Made by a program: the position numbers and the translations under genes. A DNA stretch of 27,808 bases from an uncultured Lachnospiraceae bacterium (GTDB lineage: Bacteria; Bacillota; Clostridia; Lachnospirales; Lachnospiraceae): positions 1-27,808 of the forward strand of contig CAJTVT010000038.1 in assembly GCA_910580015.1 (NCBI GenBank). The letters are read 5' to 3'. The notes below the pieces were generated by a model, which saw only the letters and a list, made by a program, of their open reading frames with translations, searched no databases and was not told the DNA's origin. Numbering within the stretch: position 1 is the stretch's first letter; every line of letters starts with the position of its first letter. Shown piece after piece: positions 15,926 through 22,423 of this stretch.

Positions 15926-15954
15926 ATTATACAAAATTTTCCAAAAAAAGTAAA
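15926..15954 (-). promoter_or_regulatory. Promoter of the MinD/CpaE-like gene
   Basis: TTTACT (15949-15954), a 17-base spacer and consensus TATAAT (15926-15931) on the minus strand, in the 200-bp A/T-rich gap after the amidase gene. The leader of about 150 nt contains a small hairpin, TACACA/TGTGTA, near 15866-15882. Confidence 0.7.
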
Positions 15955-15972
15955 CCCTTTTTTCCAAAAAAT

Positions 15973-16701
15973 TTATGCTCGAACCACCAATGTATCATAT
16001 CCTTCCTGCCGAAGCTGATCCTGAAGGTTCTTGGCGTCTTCCAAGGTCTCCTCTCTTCCCACTACCACTGCATAATAAGGATCATCTCTTTGAATTGCCA
16101 CAAAATACCCTTCGCTTTCTAACTGTTCTCGGAGATATTCGGCATTGGATTCATGACGAAACAATCCAACCTGCACGCCATAACGGTTTGCAGTTGAATC
16201 CATCGGAATCGCCTTCTCCACACCAGTGACAATGGCCCCTACCATTTCATCAAAACGCTGGTCAAACATCTGATTATCCATATTGTTATTGATAAATCCA
16301 AGCTCCATCAGAACCGCTGGCATCTGCGTTCTTCGAAGTACCACAAGTCCTGGACGTTCTACCACACCCAAGTCTTTAAACCCAAAATCCACAAGTTCCT
16401 GATTAATCATCTCACCAATACGCTCTGCTTCCGTGTCTGCGGCATATACAAGAGCCTGTGTTCCATTGTAAGTATTGGGATTGGTCCCTGAATTCCTATG
16501 GAAAGAAATAAAATAATCTGCGCCAGAACGGTTCGCAATCTGCGCTTTTTCAAACGGAGAATCATAGCGGTCTGTTGTCCGTGTATATAAAACGTTATAT
16601 CCCGCGTCTTTGAGTTTTTGCCCTACTGCAAGGGTAACCCGAAGCACATCGTCCTTTTCCAGTCTTCCCTGGTAAGAAGCTCCATTATCGTAACCGCCGT
16701 G
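15973..16701 (-). CDS. 3' segment of an interrupted CwlC-like amidase (Amidase_3 + SPOR)
   Basis: This is all but the first 12 codons of a zinc N-acetylmuramoyl-L-alanine amidase. Visible parts: YDNGASYQGRLEKDD with the zinc-binding Glu, the catalytic-domain segment SGADYFISFHRNSG with the second zinc His, MELGFINN with the catalytic Glu, and a C-terminal SPOR domain (RYGVQVGLFRHESNAEYLRE and onward). The first zinc His (DAGHGG) is not here but at 19768-19805, beyond a recombinase element. In the present arrangement the frame hits a stop (TAA, 16711-16709) just upstream, so this segment cannot make active enzyme; an internal GTG at 16647 gives only a truncated frame. Joined to its 5' segment it gives 252 residues without a signal peptide, the layout of B. 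subtilis CwlC, a sigma-K-controlled mother-cell lytic amidase. Confidence 0.9.
   Translation of the reverse strand, partial: HGGYDNGASYQGRLEKDDVLRVTLAVGQKLKDAGYNVLYTRTTDRYDSPFEKAQIANRSGADYFISFHRNSGTNPNTYNGTQALVYAADTEAERIGEMINQELVDFGFKDLGVVERPGLVVLRRTQMPAVLMELGFINNNMDNQMFDQRFDEMVGAIVTGVEKAIPMDSTANRYGVQVGLFRHESNAEYLREQLESEGYFVAIQRDDPYYAVVVGREETLEDAKNLQDQLRQEGYDTLVVRA
16694..16701 (-). other. Attachment-site core, amidase 3' side
   Basis: CACGGCGG on the minus strand, shared exactly with 19768-19775. On the element side it is preceded by GCGCATATAACATCCGGCA; on the gene side it runs into TTACGATAATGG, the continuation of the amidase. It lies 24 bases beyond the recombinase stop codon. Confidence 0.85.
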
Positions 16702-16725
16702 TGCCGGATGTTATATGCGCTTTCG

Positions 16726-18333
16726 TTAAACCACTTTACTTTCCTGATAAACATCCAAAAACAGATTTTCCAATTCGTTTCCAAAATTGTATCGGATTTT
16801 AATTTTGCAGTTCTCATACACAACAATCTGGTCTACCATCTCCACAATCTCTACGCGGTCCAGTTTTTCAATGTCTTTCATCTCCAGCAGCCTTTTTATC
16901 CATGGTGTTTGAAATATGTCTCCTGCAACACTTTCTTTCCATTTTTGTTCCAATGTTTCTGTCTGTTTTTTATAAAGTTCCTCTTTTTTCAGGTAATCTT
17001 CACGGTAGACAACATATTCTTCTTTTGAAATTATCCCCTCCTTATAATCTTCATAAACTGACTTTTTTAGTTTCTGCACTCGCTCCAATTCGTCTTTTAC
17101 CCTGACAAGCTCTTTTTCTGCGATTTTTTCTTTGGGATAAGAAAAGTGCTGTTCCTCTACAAGTCTTTGTAAATCGTTGACATTGTTTATGATTACTCTC
17201 AAATCATTCCGTATAATCTTCTCTAACACCTGGAAGGGCAAACGATGTGGTGTACAATACCCTTTTCCATGACGCTTATACGTCCCACAGTAAAAAGAAT
17301 ATGTTTTGCTGCCATCTGCACGTTTCCAGAAATTTTTCATCATCGCCCTGCCGCAGTCTGCACATATGATAAATCCAGCAAAAATATTTTTATTTTCCTC
17401 TAAGCCCATATCTCTATGCCTTTTTGACAAAAGTTTCTGTGTCTTTTCCCATGTTTCCAGGTCAATGATTGGTTCATGGGTGCCTTTCACTATGATCCAA
17501 TCTTCTTTATCCACCAATTTCTGTCTGCTCCTCATCTGCTGGTGTTTTTTGCCCTGCACCATAGTTCCCCTGTACATCTCATTCTTCAGCATGGCATTGA
17601 TGGTCGAATATGTCCAGTAAGAAGTGCTTTCCAGGCGGTTGCAGTTCTTGTAATTTTCACCATTTGCCATTTTATATTCCGAAGGGCAGAGGATTCCTTC
17701 TGCATTTAAAAGTTTAGCAATGCTCAACTTTCCCATTCCCCCAATATATAAGCGGAACACCTTCCTTACCACCTCTGCGGCGTATTCGTCAATGATAAGC
17801 TTATTCTTGTCTGCGGGCGATTTCTTATAGCCATAACTGGTAAAAGAACCAATAAACTCCCCCGCTTTCTGTTTTGATTTTACCGTCGCCTGAATTTTTT
17901 TGGAAATATCCCTTGCATACTGTTCATTAAAAATATTTTTAATTGGCAGAAGCATGTCATACGTCTGTCGGATGCTGTCTATCCCATCTGATACAGAGAT
18001 AAACCGCACCCCTAATTCTGGGAACACTCTTTCCAGATAACGCCCAGTGTCAATATAATCCCGCCCAAACCTGGATAAATCCTTTACAACAACACAATTC
18101 ACCTTCCCTTCTTCGATATCTGCAATCATTCTCTTAAAACTGGGGCGGTCAAAACTGGTGCCCGTGTACCCATCGTCCACATAGGTATCATATAACAGAA
18201 AGTTTTCCATCCTTGAGACATATTCTGTCAGAAGCCTTCTCTGATTTCCTACACTGTCGCTTTCCTCTTTATCGCCATCCTCCCTTGACAATCTGATATA
18301 AACAGCCGTGTAAAATAATTCTGATTTTTTCAT
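16726..18333 (-). CDS. Large serine recombinase
   Basis: A 535-aa protein. The resolvase domain (about 8-155) has the catalytic serine S16 in YIRLSRED, with VKDLSRFGRD and DGIDS. The Recombinase domain (about 165-290; SYGYKKS, VRKVFRLYIGG, ILCPSEY) follows. A zinc-ribbon (CADCGRAM and YCGTYKRHGKGYC) and a coiled coil (about 395-470, Glu/Lys-rich) complete the layout of TnpX/phiC31-type large serine recombinases. The ATG at 18333 is preceded by AGGTGAGAG. It ends 24 bases from the attachment core, the usual position for an integrase gene. It should catalyse both integration and, with a directionality factor, excision of this element. Confidence 0.95.
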   Translation of the reverse strand: MKKSELFYTAVYIRLSREDGDKEESDSVGNQRRLLTEYVSRMENFLLYDTYVDDGYTGTSFDRPSFKRMIADIEEGKVNCVVVKDLSRFGRDYIDTGRYLERVFPELGVRFISVSDGIDSIRQTYDMLLPIKNIFNEQYARDISKKIQATVKSKQKAGEFIGSFTSYGYKKSPADKNKLIIDEYAAEVVRKVFRLYIGGMGKLSIAKLLNAEGILCPSEYKMANGENYKNCNRLESTSYWTYSTINAMLKNEMYRGTMVQGKKHQQMRSRQKLVDKEDWIIVKGTHEPIIDLETWEKTQKLLSKRHRDMGLEENKNIFAGFIICADCGRAMMKNFWKRADGSKTYSFYCGTYKRHGKGYCTPHRLPFQVLEKIIRNDLRVIINNVNDLQRLVEEQHFSYPKEKIAEKELVRVKDELERVQKLKKSVYEDYKEGIISKEEYVVYREDYLKKEELYKKQTETLEQKWKESVAGDIFQTPWIKRLLEMKDIEKLDRVEIVEMVDQIVVYENCKIKIRYNFGNELENLFLDVYQESKVV

Positions 18334-18411
18334 TCTCTCACCTATTCATCTGCTATACCTGTAAACAGCAACCTCTTATATCTTCTTTTCAGATTCCGTT
18401 CAACCTTTGCT

Positions 18412-18546
18412 TCACTTTGTCAAATTCTCCTTTGCAATATCCTGGTTCAGATGAGATCTAATAATGCGGATCAGCAGTTCCTCTACAGAATATTTCGCCA
18501 AATATTCTCTTTCCACTGTATATTGGACTGGTTCTTTCCCTTTCAA
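18412..18546 (-). CDS. Small protein upstream of the recombinase
   Basis: A 44-aa frame, starting at a TTG with AGGAGG about 10 bases upstream, ending 78 bases before the recombinase. The product is LKGKEPVQYTVEREYLAKYS followed by VEELLIRIIRSHLNQD and a Lys-rich end: a short strand-like part and an amphipathic helix. The frame is open further upstream (to 18654) without a good start. I do not recognise the family. Its place suggests an accessory to the recombinase, for example a directionality factor or regulator, but this is inference only. Confidence 0.5.
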   Translation of the reverse strand: MKGKEPVQYTVEREYLAKYSVEELLIRIIRSHLNQDIAKENLTK

Positions 18547-18746
18547 ATTTGTCTGTCCTCCTGCTAAAATCACTGTTTTTCCAACATATGCAGATAGGCT
18601 TTTCCCATATGTATTGACTGCAGGTATTTCTCTGCCAGAGCACTTTCCTGGCAATCTTCGGATATGTCAACCCATCAAAAAAATATAAAACACCCCTGTT
18701 CCGCTGCGCTTTTTTGGATATCTGCAAGTTAATGTTTCAAAGAAAG

Positions 18747-18788
18747 TAAAAAAGACGAGCCATCATGACATTGATCACTGACTCGCCT
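18747..18788 (-). terminator. Intrinsic terminator after the Rpn remnant
   Basis: On the minus strand GGCGAGTCA pairs with TGGCTCGTC (with G-U pairs), the stem continues imperfectly inward, and a run of six Ts follows. Confidence 0.7.
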
Positions 18789-18835
18789 AAATATCTCAAC
18801 TTTATTCCACATCTTGCTCTTTTTCTCAATATTTG

Positions 18836-19561
18836 CTAAAATCTTTTGGATAAAACAACTTTATCCTCATCTGAAACTTTTAAGATGGACATTGCCTGCT
18901 CTGCCGTCATCTTCATGGCTTCCATTAGATCCTGAACTACACCAAACAATGTTTCAATTCTTTCCCTGTTAATCCTTTCCTCCATTGCCTTACTCATTTG
19001 ACTTCGCCCTCCTTCCGTTTCTTTGAAATGCCTTACCAACTTTGCAAGTTCCTGATAAAACATATCGGCTGCACTTGTACAGCAGAAATCATGCATCAGT
19101 TTCCCTATGGGGTCACTATCATTTTTATAGCTGCCATTCACGTAAATAATATGCGCGCCATCCCCAAATCAAATCCCCCGCTGCAAGCAACAGGGGATTT
19201 GATCCTCGCGGCATTCGTCAAATATTCATGCAAGCATGGCTATTTTCCTCATTGCTCGCGGGAATAACGCCCCTGATTCTTGTATCGTCCTTTCCACATG
19301 GTATAGTGGCAATCCCATTTTCATATAGTCATTCTTCGTAATAAATATCACATAGGATTCATGAAGTTCTTTGAATTTCTGCTTTTCTTTCAGCATCTTT
19401 GTATCTAACATACTGCTGTGAAACCTGGCTCTGTGAACATCTGCCCCAGCATTCTCATTTTGTACCTCAAGATCATACACTTTTCCGTCAGAACCCTTGG
19501 CATAAATATCGAGTATAATGGAACGGCCTCCTGTGACTGGATTTTTATATTCCCTCTGCGC
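18836..19561 (-). pseudogene. Broken Rpn-family (PD-(D/E)XK) nuclease gene
   Basis: Two pieces of an Rpn/DUF-transposase-like nuclease are recognisable. The 5' piece (about 19263-19561) reads GRSIILDIYAKGSDGKVYDL, then VQNENAGADVHRARFHSSML, then YVIFITKNDYMKMGLPLYHV and ERTIQESGALF. A 96-base insertion with an in-frame stop follows, then GDGAHIIYVNGSYKND and DPIGKLMHDFCCTSAADMFY to the C-terminal helix (19165-18836). The conserved nuclease Asp and ExQ region is partly present (LDIYAK, LEVQ). The N-terminus is missing, because stop codons lie directly upstream. The intact relatives are about 300 aa. Not functional as it stands, though a GTG at 19141 could start a 101-aa fragment. Confidence 0.8.
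19166..19261. repeat. 96-bp insertion in the Rpn gene
   Basis: Between GCG-TTA-TTC and GGG-GAT-GGC of the Rpn frame lies a 96-base segment not expected in the family. One half holds CCGCGAG at both ends of about 55 bases with CATGCTTGCATG between; the other half is a hairpin AAATCCCC...GGGGATTT with a 14-base loop. Its length is a multiple of three but it brings a TGA. It looks like a small palindromic intergenic repeat. Confidence 0.6.
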
Positions 19562-19625
19562 ATTTTATTAATTATCTCAGCGGAGAAGACTCCCACTTCT
19601 ATAAATAGTGAGTAAAACAAGCTCG

Positions 19626-19746
19626 TCTCAGTGCGAGTCCAATCTCCGACTGAGATAAAGCCTCCGGCGGATTGCAGGGGTGCGGATTTGTGTATGTCAG
19701 CAGAGCTGACCCGCACCCCGCAGCAAGAACGCCGATGGCGTTCTTG
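19626..19746 (+). repeat. Structured hairpin region at the element end
   Basis: A hairpin TCTCAGT/ACTGAGA (19626-19655) is followed by a two-part module. GGGGTGCGG (19677-19685) pairs with CCGCACCCC (19711-19719), enclosing 10 unpaired bases ending GTAT and an inner hairpin GTCAGC-AGA-GCTGAC. After GCAG comes the perfect hairpin CAAGAACGCC-GAT-GGCGTTCTTG (19724-19746). The same topology is seen at 314-392. It lies within 25 bases of the attachment core. Confidence 0.6.
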
Positions 19747-19767
19747 AATTACCTGCGCAACTGACGT

Positions 19768-19775
19768 CCGCCGTG
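19768..19775 (-). other. Attachment-site core, amidase 5' side
   Basis: CACGGCGG on the minus strand, following GATGCTGGG of the amidase and running into ACGTCAGTTGCGC of the element. The flanking base pattern differs from the other core copy on both sides, so the exact match is limited to 8 bases. Confidence 0.85.
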
Positions 19776-19805
19776 CCCAGCATCCAATATAATTGTTGCA
19801 GCCAT
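19768..19805 (-). CDS. 5' segment of the interrupted CwlC-like amidase
   Basis: ATG at 19805 with GGAGG 4 bases upstream, then MAATIILDAGHG and the first two bases of the next Gly codon. DAGHGG is the first zinc motif of Amidase_3 enzymes. From the core the frame runs into the element and stops within a few codons. Two bases of this segment plus the first base at 16693 rebuild the Gly codon, and the frame then runs YDNGASYQG to the end at 15973. No signal peptide is present, as in CwlC, which suits an enzyme acting in the mother cell. Confidence 0.88.
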
Positions 19806-19827
19806 GGCTCCTCCACATTTTTTCTTT

Positions 19828-19855
19828 TATACTATGCTAAAGAAATAAAATCGTT
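19828..19855 (-). promoter_or_regulatory. Sigma-K-like promoter of the interrupted amidase
   Basis: On the minus strand an AAC -35 core (AC at 19854-19853), a 16-base spacer and CATAGTATA (19836-19828) fit the sigma-K form AC-N16/17-CATAnnnTA. The predicted start is about 15-20 bases before the ATG. Sigma-E and sigma-K share similar -10 sequences, and the region is A/T-rich, so a chance match is possible. Confidence 0.5.
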
Positions 19856-19861
19856 CCTATT

Positions 19862-21331
19862 CTATTGTATCATCAGCATAATGCAAAGGCAAAACTCCCC
19901 ATCTTTCAATGTTATGTCTATATCACCTGCATATTTTCTTGTCACACTGCGGATATTTTTCAATCCATATCCATGGCTGTCTTCCTTTTCTTTTGTTGTA
20001 GTTGGAAGATCACTTTCTACATCCCATTTGAGATTTCCATGAAAACTATTACAAATCTCCATCATATACGCATGATTCCTTTGGTACGACACAATGGATA
20101 TCTGTTGGTCTTTTCCTTCCCTCGTATTCTCTATGGCATTTTGTAGCGCATTATTTAGTATTACGCTGATATCTAAGGCATCGATATTAGAATCCACGGG
20201 ATAATAAAATTGTGAATGGAATGAAATACCTCTGCTCCCTGCCTCCTTTACAAACTCTTGTAAAATCACATTTGTTACAGGATTTCCACTTTCTATTCCA
20301 CCAGTTAAATGCGCAAGTTCTGCTTTTAAACCTTTACTGTAAGCTTTCGCTTCTTCCCTCTCTGCCCCTTCATAAAGTCTTTCCAGTGTAAGAATATGAT
20401 TCGTCATATCATGTTTCAGACTGCGCATATGATAATACAGACTTTCCACCTGTTCAACGTGTCTTCGAATACTGTCCATCTGTGTAGTTAGAAGTTTTGT
20501 CTGCTGATTCTCCTCCTGCTTTGCTTTGATATCCTGATACAACACGATGACCACAATAATTGTAATTGAAGATACTGCACAGTACAGCATTGTCAAACCT
20601 TCGTATGTCCTCTCCAACTTTCCTGTATTTAAGACATAAAACACACGATAATATCGCATAATTTCATATCCAATCAGACCCATAAGGGATGGAAGACCCA
20701 ACATAATCAACTCTTTTATTTCCATCTCCCCTCCCTTTTTCGTATAAACTCTTACCACTTGCCAGATTCCAATTACCGTAAATACAAACTCCATCATCAG
20801 ATTACCTATGCACATCATAACATATAAAAGAAAATCTAGCTCTGCATGTGTCTGCATAAAATCTGTTTTCATTGCACTCGCATATAGATAATCATATAAA
20901 ATTTCTGCCATAGCTGCTGCAAACCAGTTAAGAGAAAAAAATGTCATTACAAGAAATGCTTTCTGCCTATAGTTTCTCTTTTCTATCTGACAAATCACAA
21001 GAAACATTGTAAGGCTTGCCATGCCAAATATTACGTAAACATCCATACAAAACCGTGTCACATAGAACAACAATATGGTCAAAAAATATGCTACACTACC
21101 ATAGACTGCACCTTTATTCTTTGACGCGCAAAATGATAGAAAAGAAGATTTTCGGGCTTTGGGATTCGATAATTTTACATCCTTCGATGAACAAATCCTA
21201 CAGACCATCTCTTTGGAACTCATAAAAGGCTCCACAAACCGATAAAAACAATATCCTTTGATAAATGCCTCTATTAACGGTATGAAATATTGTACCATAT
21301 CATACATTCTGCTCATATCTCCCTGTCCCAT
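19862..21331 (-). CDS. AgrC-like sensor histidine kinase
   Basis: A 489-aa protein. The first about 270 residues hold several hydrophobic segments (for example 77-92, 98-115, 125-145, 165-192, 207-222, 245-265). A coiled linker leads to the phosphoacceptor H307 in RSLKHDMTNH. The GHKL ATPase follows, with ALQNAIENT (N box) and DSHGYGLKNI (G box). It partners the LytTR regulator encoded 10 bases upstream in the same operon. AgrC-type kinases often sense peptides, but no agrB/agrD or obvious peptide gene is present here. An alternative start five codons in (21316) has a better ribosome site (AGGGAG). The CwlC-like amidase lies directly downstream. Confidence 0.9.
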   Translation of the reverse strand: MGQGDMSRMYDMVQYFIPLIEAFIKGYCFYRFVEPFMSSKEMVCRICSSKDVKLSNPKARKSSFLSFCASKNKGAVYGSVAYFLTILLFYVTRFCMDVYVIFGMASLTMFLVICQIEKRNYRQKAFLVMTFFSLNWFAAAMAEILYDYLYASAMKTDFMQTHAELDFLLYVMMCIGNLMMEFVFTVIGIWQVVRVYTKKGGEMEIKELIMLGLPSLMGLIGYEIMRYYRVFYVLNTGKLERTYEGLTMLYCAVSSITIIVVIVLYQDIKAKQEENQQTKLLTTQMDSIRRHVEQVESLYYHMRSLKHDMTNHILTLERLYEGAEREEAKAYSKGLKAELAHLTGGIESGNPVTNVILQEFVKEAGSRGISFHSQFYYPVDSNIDALDISVILNNALQNAIENTREGKDQQISIVSYQRNHAYMMEICNSFHGNLKWDVESDLPTTTKEKEDSHGYGLKNIRSVTRKYAGDIDITLKDGEFCLCIMLMIQ

Positions 21332-21341
21332 CTTTGGTTTC

Positions 21342-22061
21342 TTATTCCTTTCCCTTTCTCTGATTAAACCTTAAATAGCTTTTGACGAAATCTTGGTAAT
21401 TCTGCTTCGCAATACATGCTTGACCTTTTTTTAAGTAAATGGCAGCAGCGTTATACTTTGTGACAAAATTGAAATTGATAAGATACGCTCTATGGGAACG
21501 GTAAAAATCTTCACCCGCAATTTTCTGTAGCTCTTTCATTTTTCCATAATATTCCACATCTGACTCCATTGTGTGAATGATAATTTTCCGGTTATACACT
21601 TCTGCATACACAATCTCTTCCAGAGGAATCGTAAGATGTTCTCCTTTCGATGTTATCATCAGGCTCGGCTTTTGTTTGCGAACACTTTTTTGTTCCATGA
21701 TTCTTTCTTCAAACTGCATAACTGCCTTTTGCAACACTTCCTCAAATTTCTTATCTTCAAAGGGTTTGACAAGATAATGGAAGGCCCCTACATCAAAAGA
21801 CTGAAACACATAATCCTCTGTCACTGTCACAAAAATAATCAACATCTGACGATTCTTCTTTCTGAGCTCTTTGGCTGTCTGGATTCCATTCAATCCTGGC
21901 ATCTGGATATCAAGAAACAAGATATCTGGAAGATGTGGTGCCTCCAACAACTCCTGACCCGATCCATACGATACAATTACTTCTGTCGGATATATATTTT
22001 TTACCTTATCAATCATCATCTCACGTATTTCTTTCTGATCATCACATATGCCTATCTGCAA
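21342..22061 (-). CDS. LytTR-family response regulator (AgrA/LytR type)
   Basis: A 239-aa protein. The receiver domain (1-125) has IGICDDQ with the acidic pair, the phosphoacceptor Asp in ILFLDIQMPG, TVTEDYVFQSF and the Lys in HYLVKPF. The LytTR DNA-binding domain (about 140-235) has EIVYAEVYNRKIIIHT, DFYRSHRAYLINF and a Lys-rich end. The reading frame is open for 40 codons upstream, but TTG at 22061 is preceded by GGGAGGT at ideal spacing and starts LQIGICDDQKE, the normal receiver start. The upstream stretch is promoter and leader. It regulates unknown targets. Confidence 0.9.
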   Translation of the reverse strand: MQIGICDDQKEIREMMIDKVKNIYPTEVIVSYGSGQELLEAPHLPDILFLDIQMPGLNGIQTAKELRKKNRQMLIIFVTVTEDYVFQSFDVGAFHYLVKPFEDKKFEEVLQKAVMQFEERIMEQKSVRKQKPSLMITSKGEHLTIPLEEIVYAEVYNRKIIIHTMESDVEYYGKMKELQKIAGEDFYRSHRAYLINFNFVTKYNAAAIYLKKGQACIAKQNYQDFVKSYLRFNQRKGKE

Positions 22062-22087
22062 AGTTTCACCTCCCGAAAATACAAATG

Positions 22088-22134
22088 TACTCTCAGAATC
22101 TCGCAAATTCAAGAACAAAGAGACTCCGAGAATA
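22088..22134 (-). other. Leader hairpin of the response regulator operon
   Basis: On the minus strand TATTCTCGGAGTCTC (22134-22120) pairs over 15 bases, three of them G-U, with GAGATTCTGAGAGTA (22102-22088). No T-tract follows and it ends 26 bases before the start codon, so it could influence message stability or translation. Confidence 0.45.
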
Positions 22135-22136
22135 CA

Positions 22137-22158
22137 TATTACTCCAGCGGTTAATATA
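22137..22158. repeat. Solo copy of the MITE terminal repeat
   Basis: TATTACTCCAGCGGTTA matches the right end of the element at 14758-14914 (17 bases including TA), then diverges by a one-base deletion (ATATAAC versus AATATTAC). No second end is found within 300 bases. It looks like a relic. Confidence 0.6.
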
Positions 22159-22181
22159 ACATTCACTGTATCGGATTTCAA
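22153..22181 (-). promoter_or_regulatory. Promoter of the LytTR-kinase operon
   Basis: TTGAAA (22176-22181), a 17-base spacer and TATATT (22153-22158) on the minus strand. The -10 hexamer is part of the MITE-end relic. Confidence 0.7.
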
Positions 22182-22350
22182 ATTCTTTATTATCAGAGAT
22201 CTATCATGAACAGACCTTTTTTTGTTGTAAATTTTTTATCGTCTTCTACGAACAAATTCCTCTCTTGCAAAAAGATGCTTCCCCACACTGCTTTCTGCTT
22301 TTTTCTAACAACCTTATCTTTTTTCATGCCCCAAAACCAGAAAGTTTCCA

Positions 22351-22379
22351 TTGACAAAATCAGTCCCTGCGTTTATAGT
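22351..22379 (+). promoter_or_regulatory. Promoter of fabH
   Basis: Consensus TTGACA (22351-22356), a 17-base spacer and TATAGT (22374-22379), 45 bases before the start codon. The 22062-22350 stretch otherwise holds the divergent LytTR promoter and A/T-rich sequence without a gene. Confidence 0.75.
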
Positions 22380-22393
22380 AAACATATAATTAT

Positions 22394-22406
22394 TTTGATT
22401 GTCAAA
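22394..22406 (+). promoter_or_regulatory. FabT-like operator in the fabH leader
   Basis: TTTGATTGTCAAA is a 5-3-5 palindrome close to the FabT box of streptococci (TTTGATTATCAAA). It lies just downstream of the predicted transcription start, where a repressor would block fabH. The regulator is not in the window; identity is by sequence resemblance only. Confidence 0.55.
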
Positions 22407-22423
22407 CAATTCAAGGATAGGAT

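Larger units (their letters stand above)
16694..19775 (-). mobile_element. Skin-like serine-recombinase element inserted in the amidase gene
   Basis: A 3,074-bp insertion (one core copy included) bounded by two copies of the 8-bp core CACGGCGG. It carries, from the 3' end, a large serine recombinase, a small ORF, an Rpn-family pseudogene with a further small insertion, and a structured hairpin region. Removing it joins GATGCTGGGCACGGCGG to TTACGATAATGG and restores the amidase frame exactly. Joining its own ends gives GCGCATATAACATCC-GGCACACGGC-GGACGTCAGTTGCGC in pieces: 15-base arms that are 11/15 complementary around a central dinucleotide, as in serine-integrase attP sites. No structural phage or conjugation genes are present. 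Confidence 0.88.

Noticed and set aside
19405..19818. 137-codon frame across the element end and amidase start
   Set aside because: Cys/Arg-rich out-of-frame translation of the structured repeats and the Rpn remnant; it conflicts with the amidase 5' segment.
22062..22181. 40-codon N-terminal extension of the LytTR regulator resembling a membrane segment
   Set aside because: The stretch contains the promoter, the MITE relic and a leader hairpin, and a good ribosome site sits before TTG at 22061.
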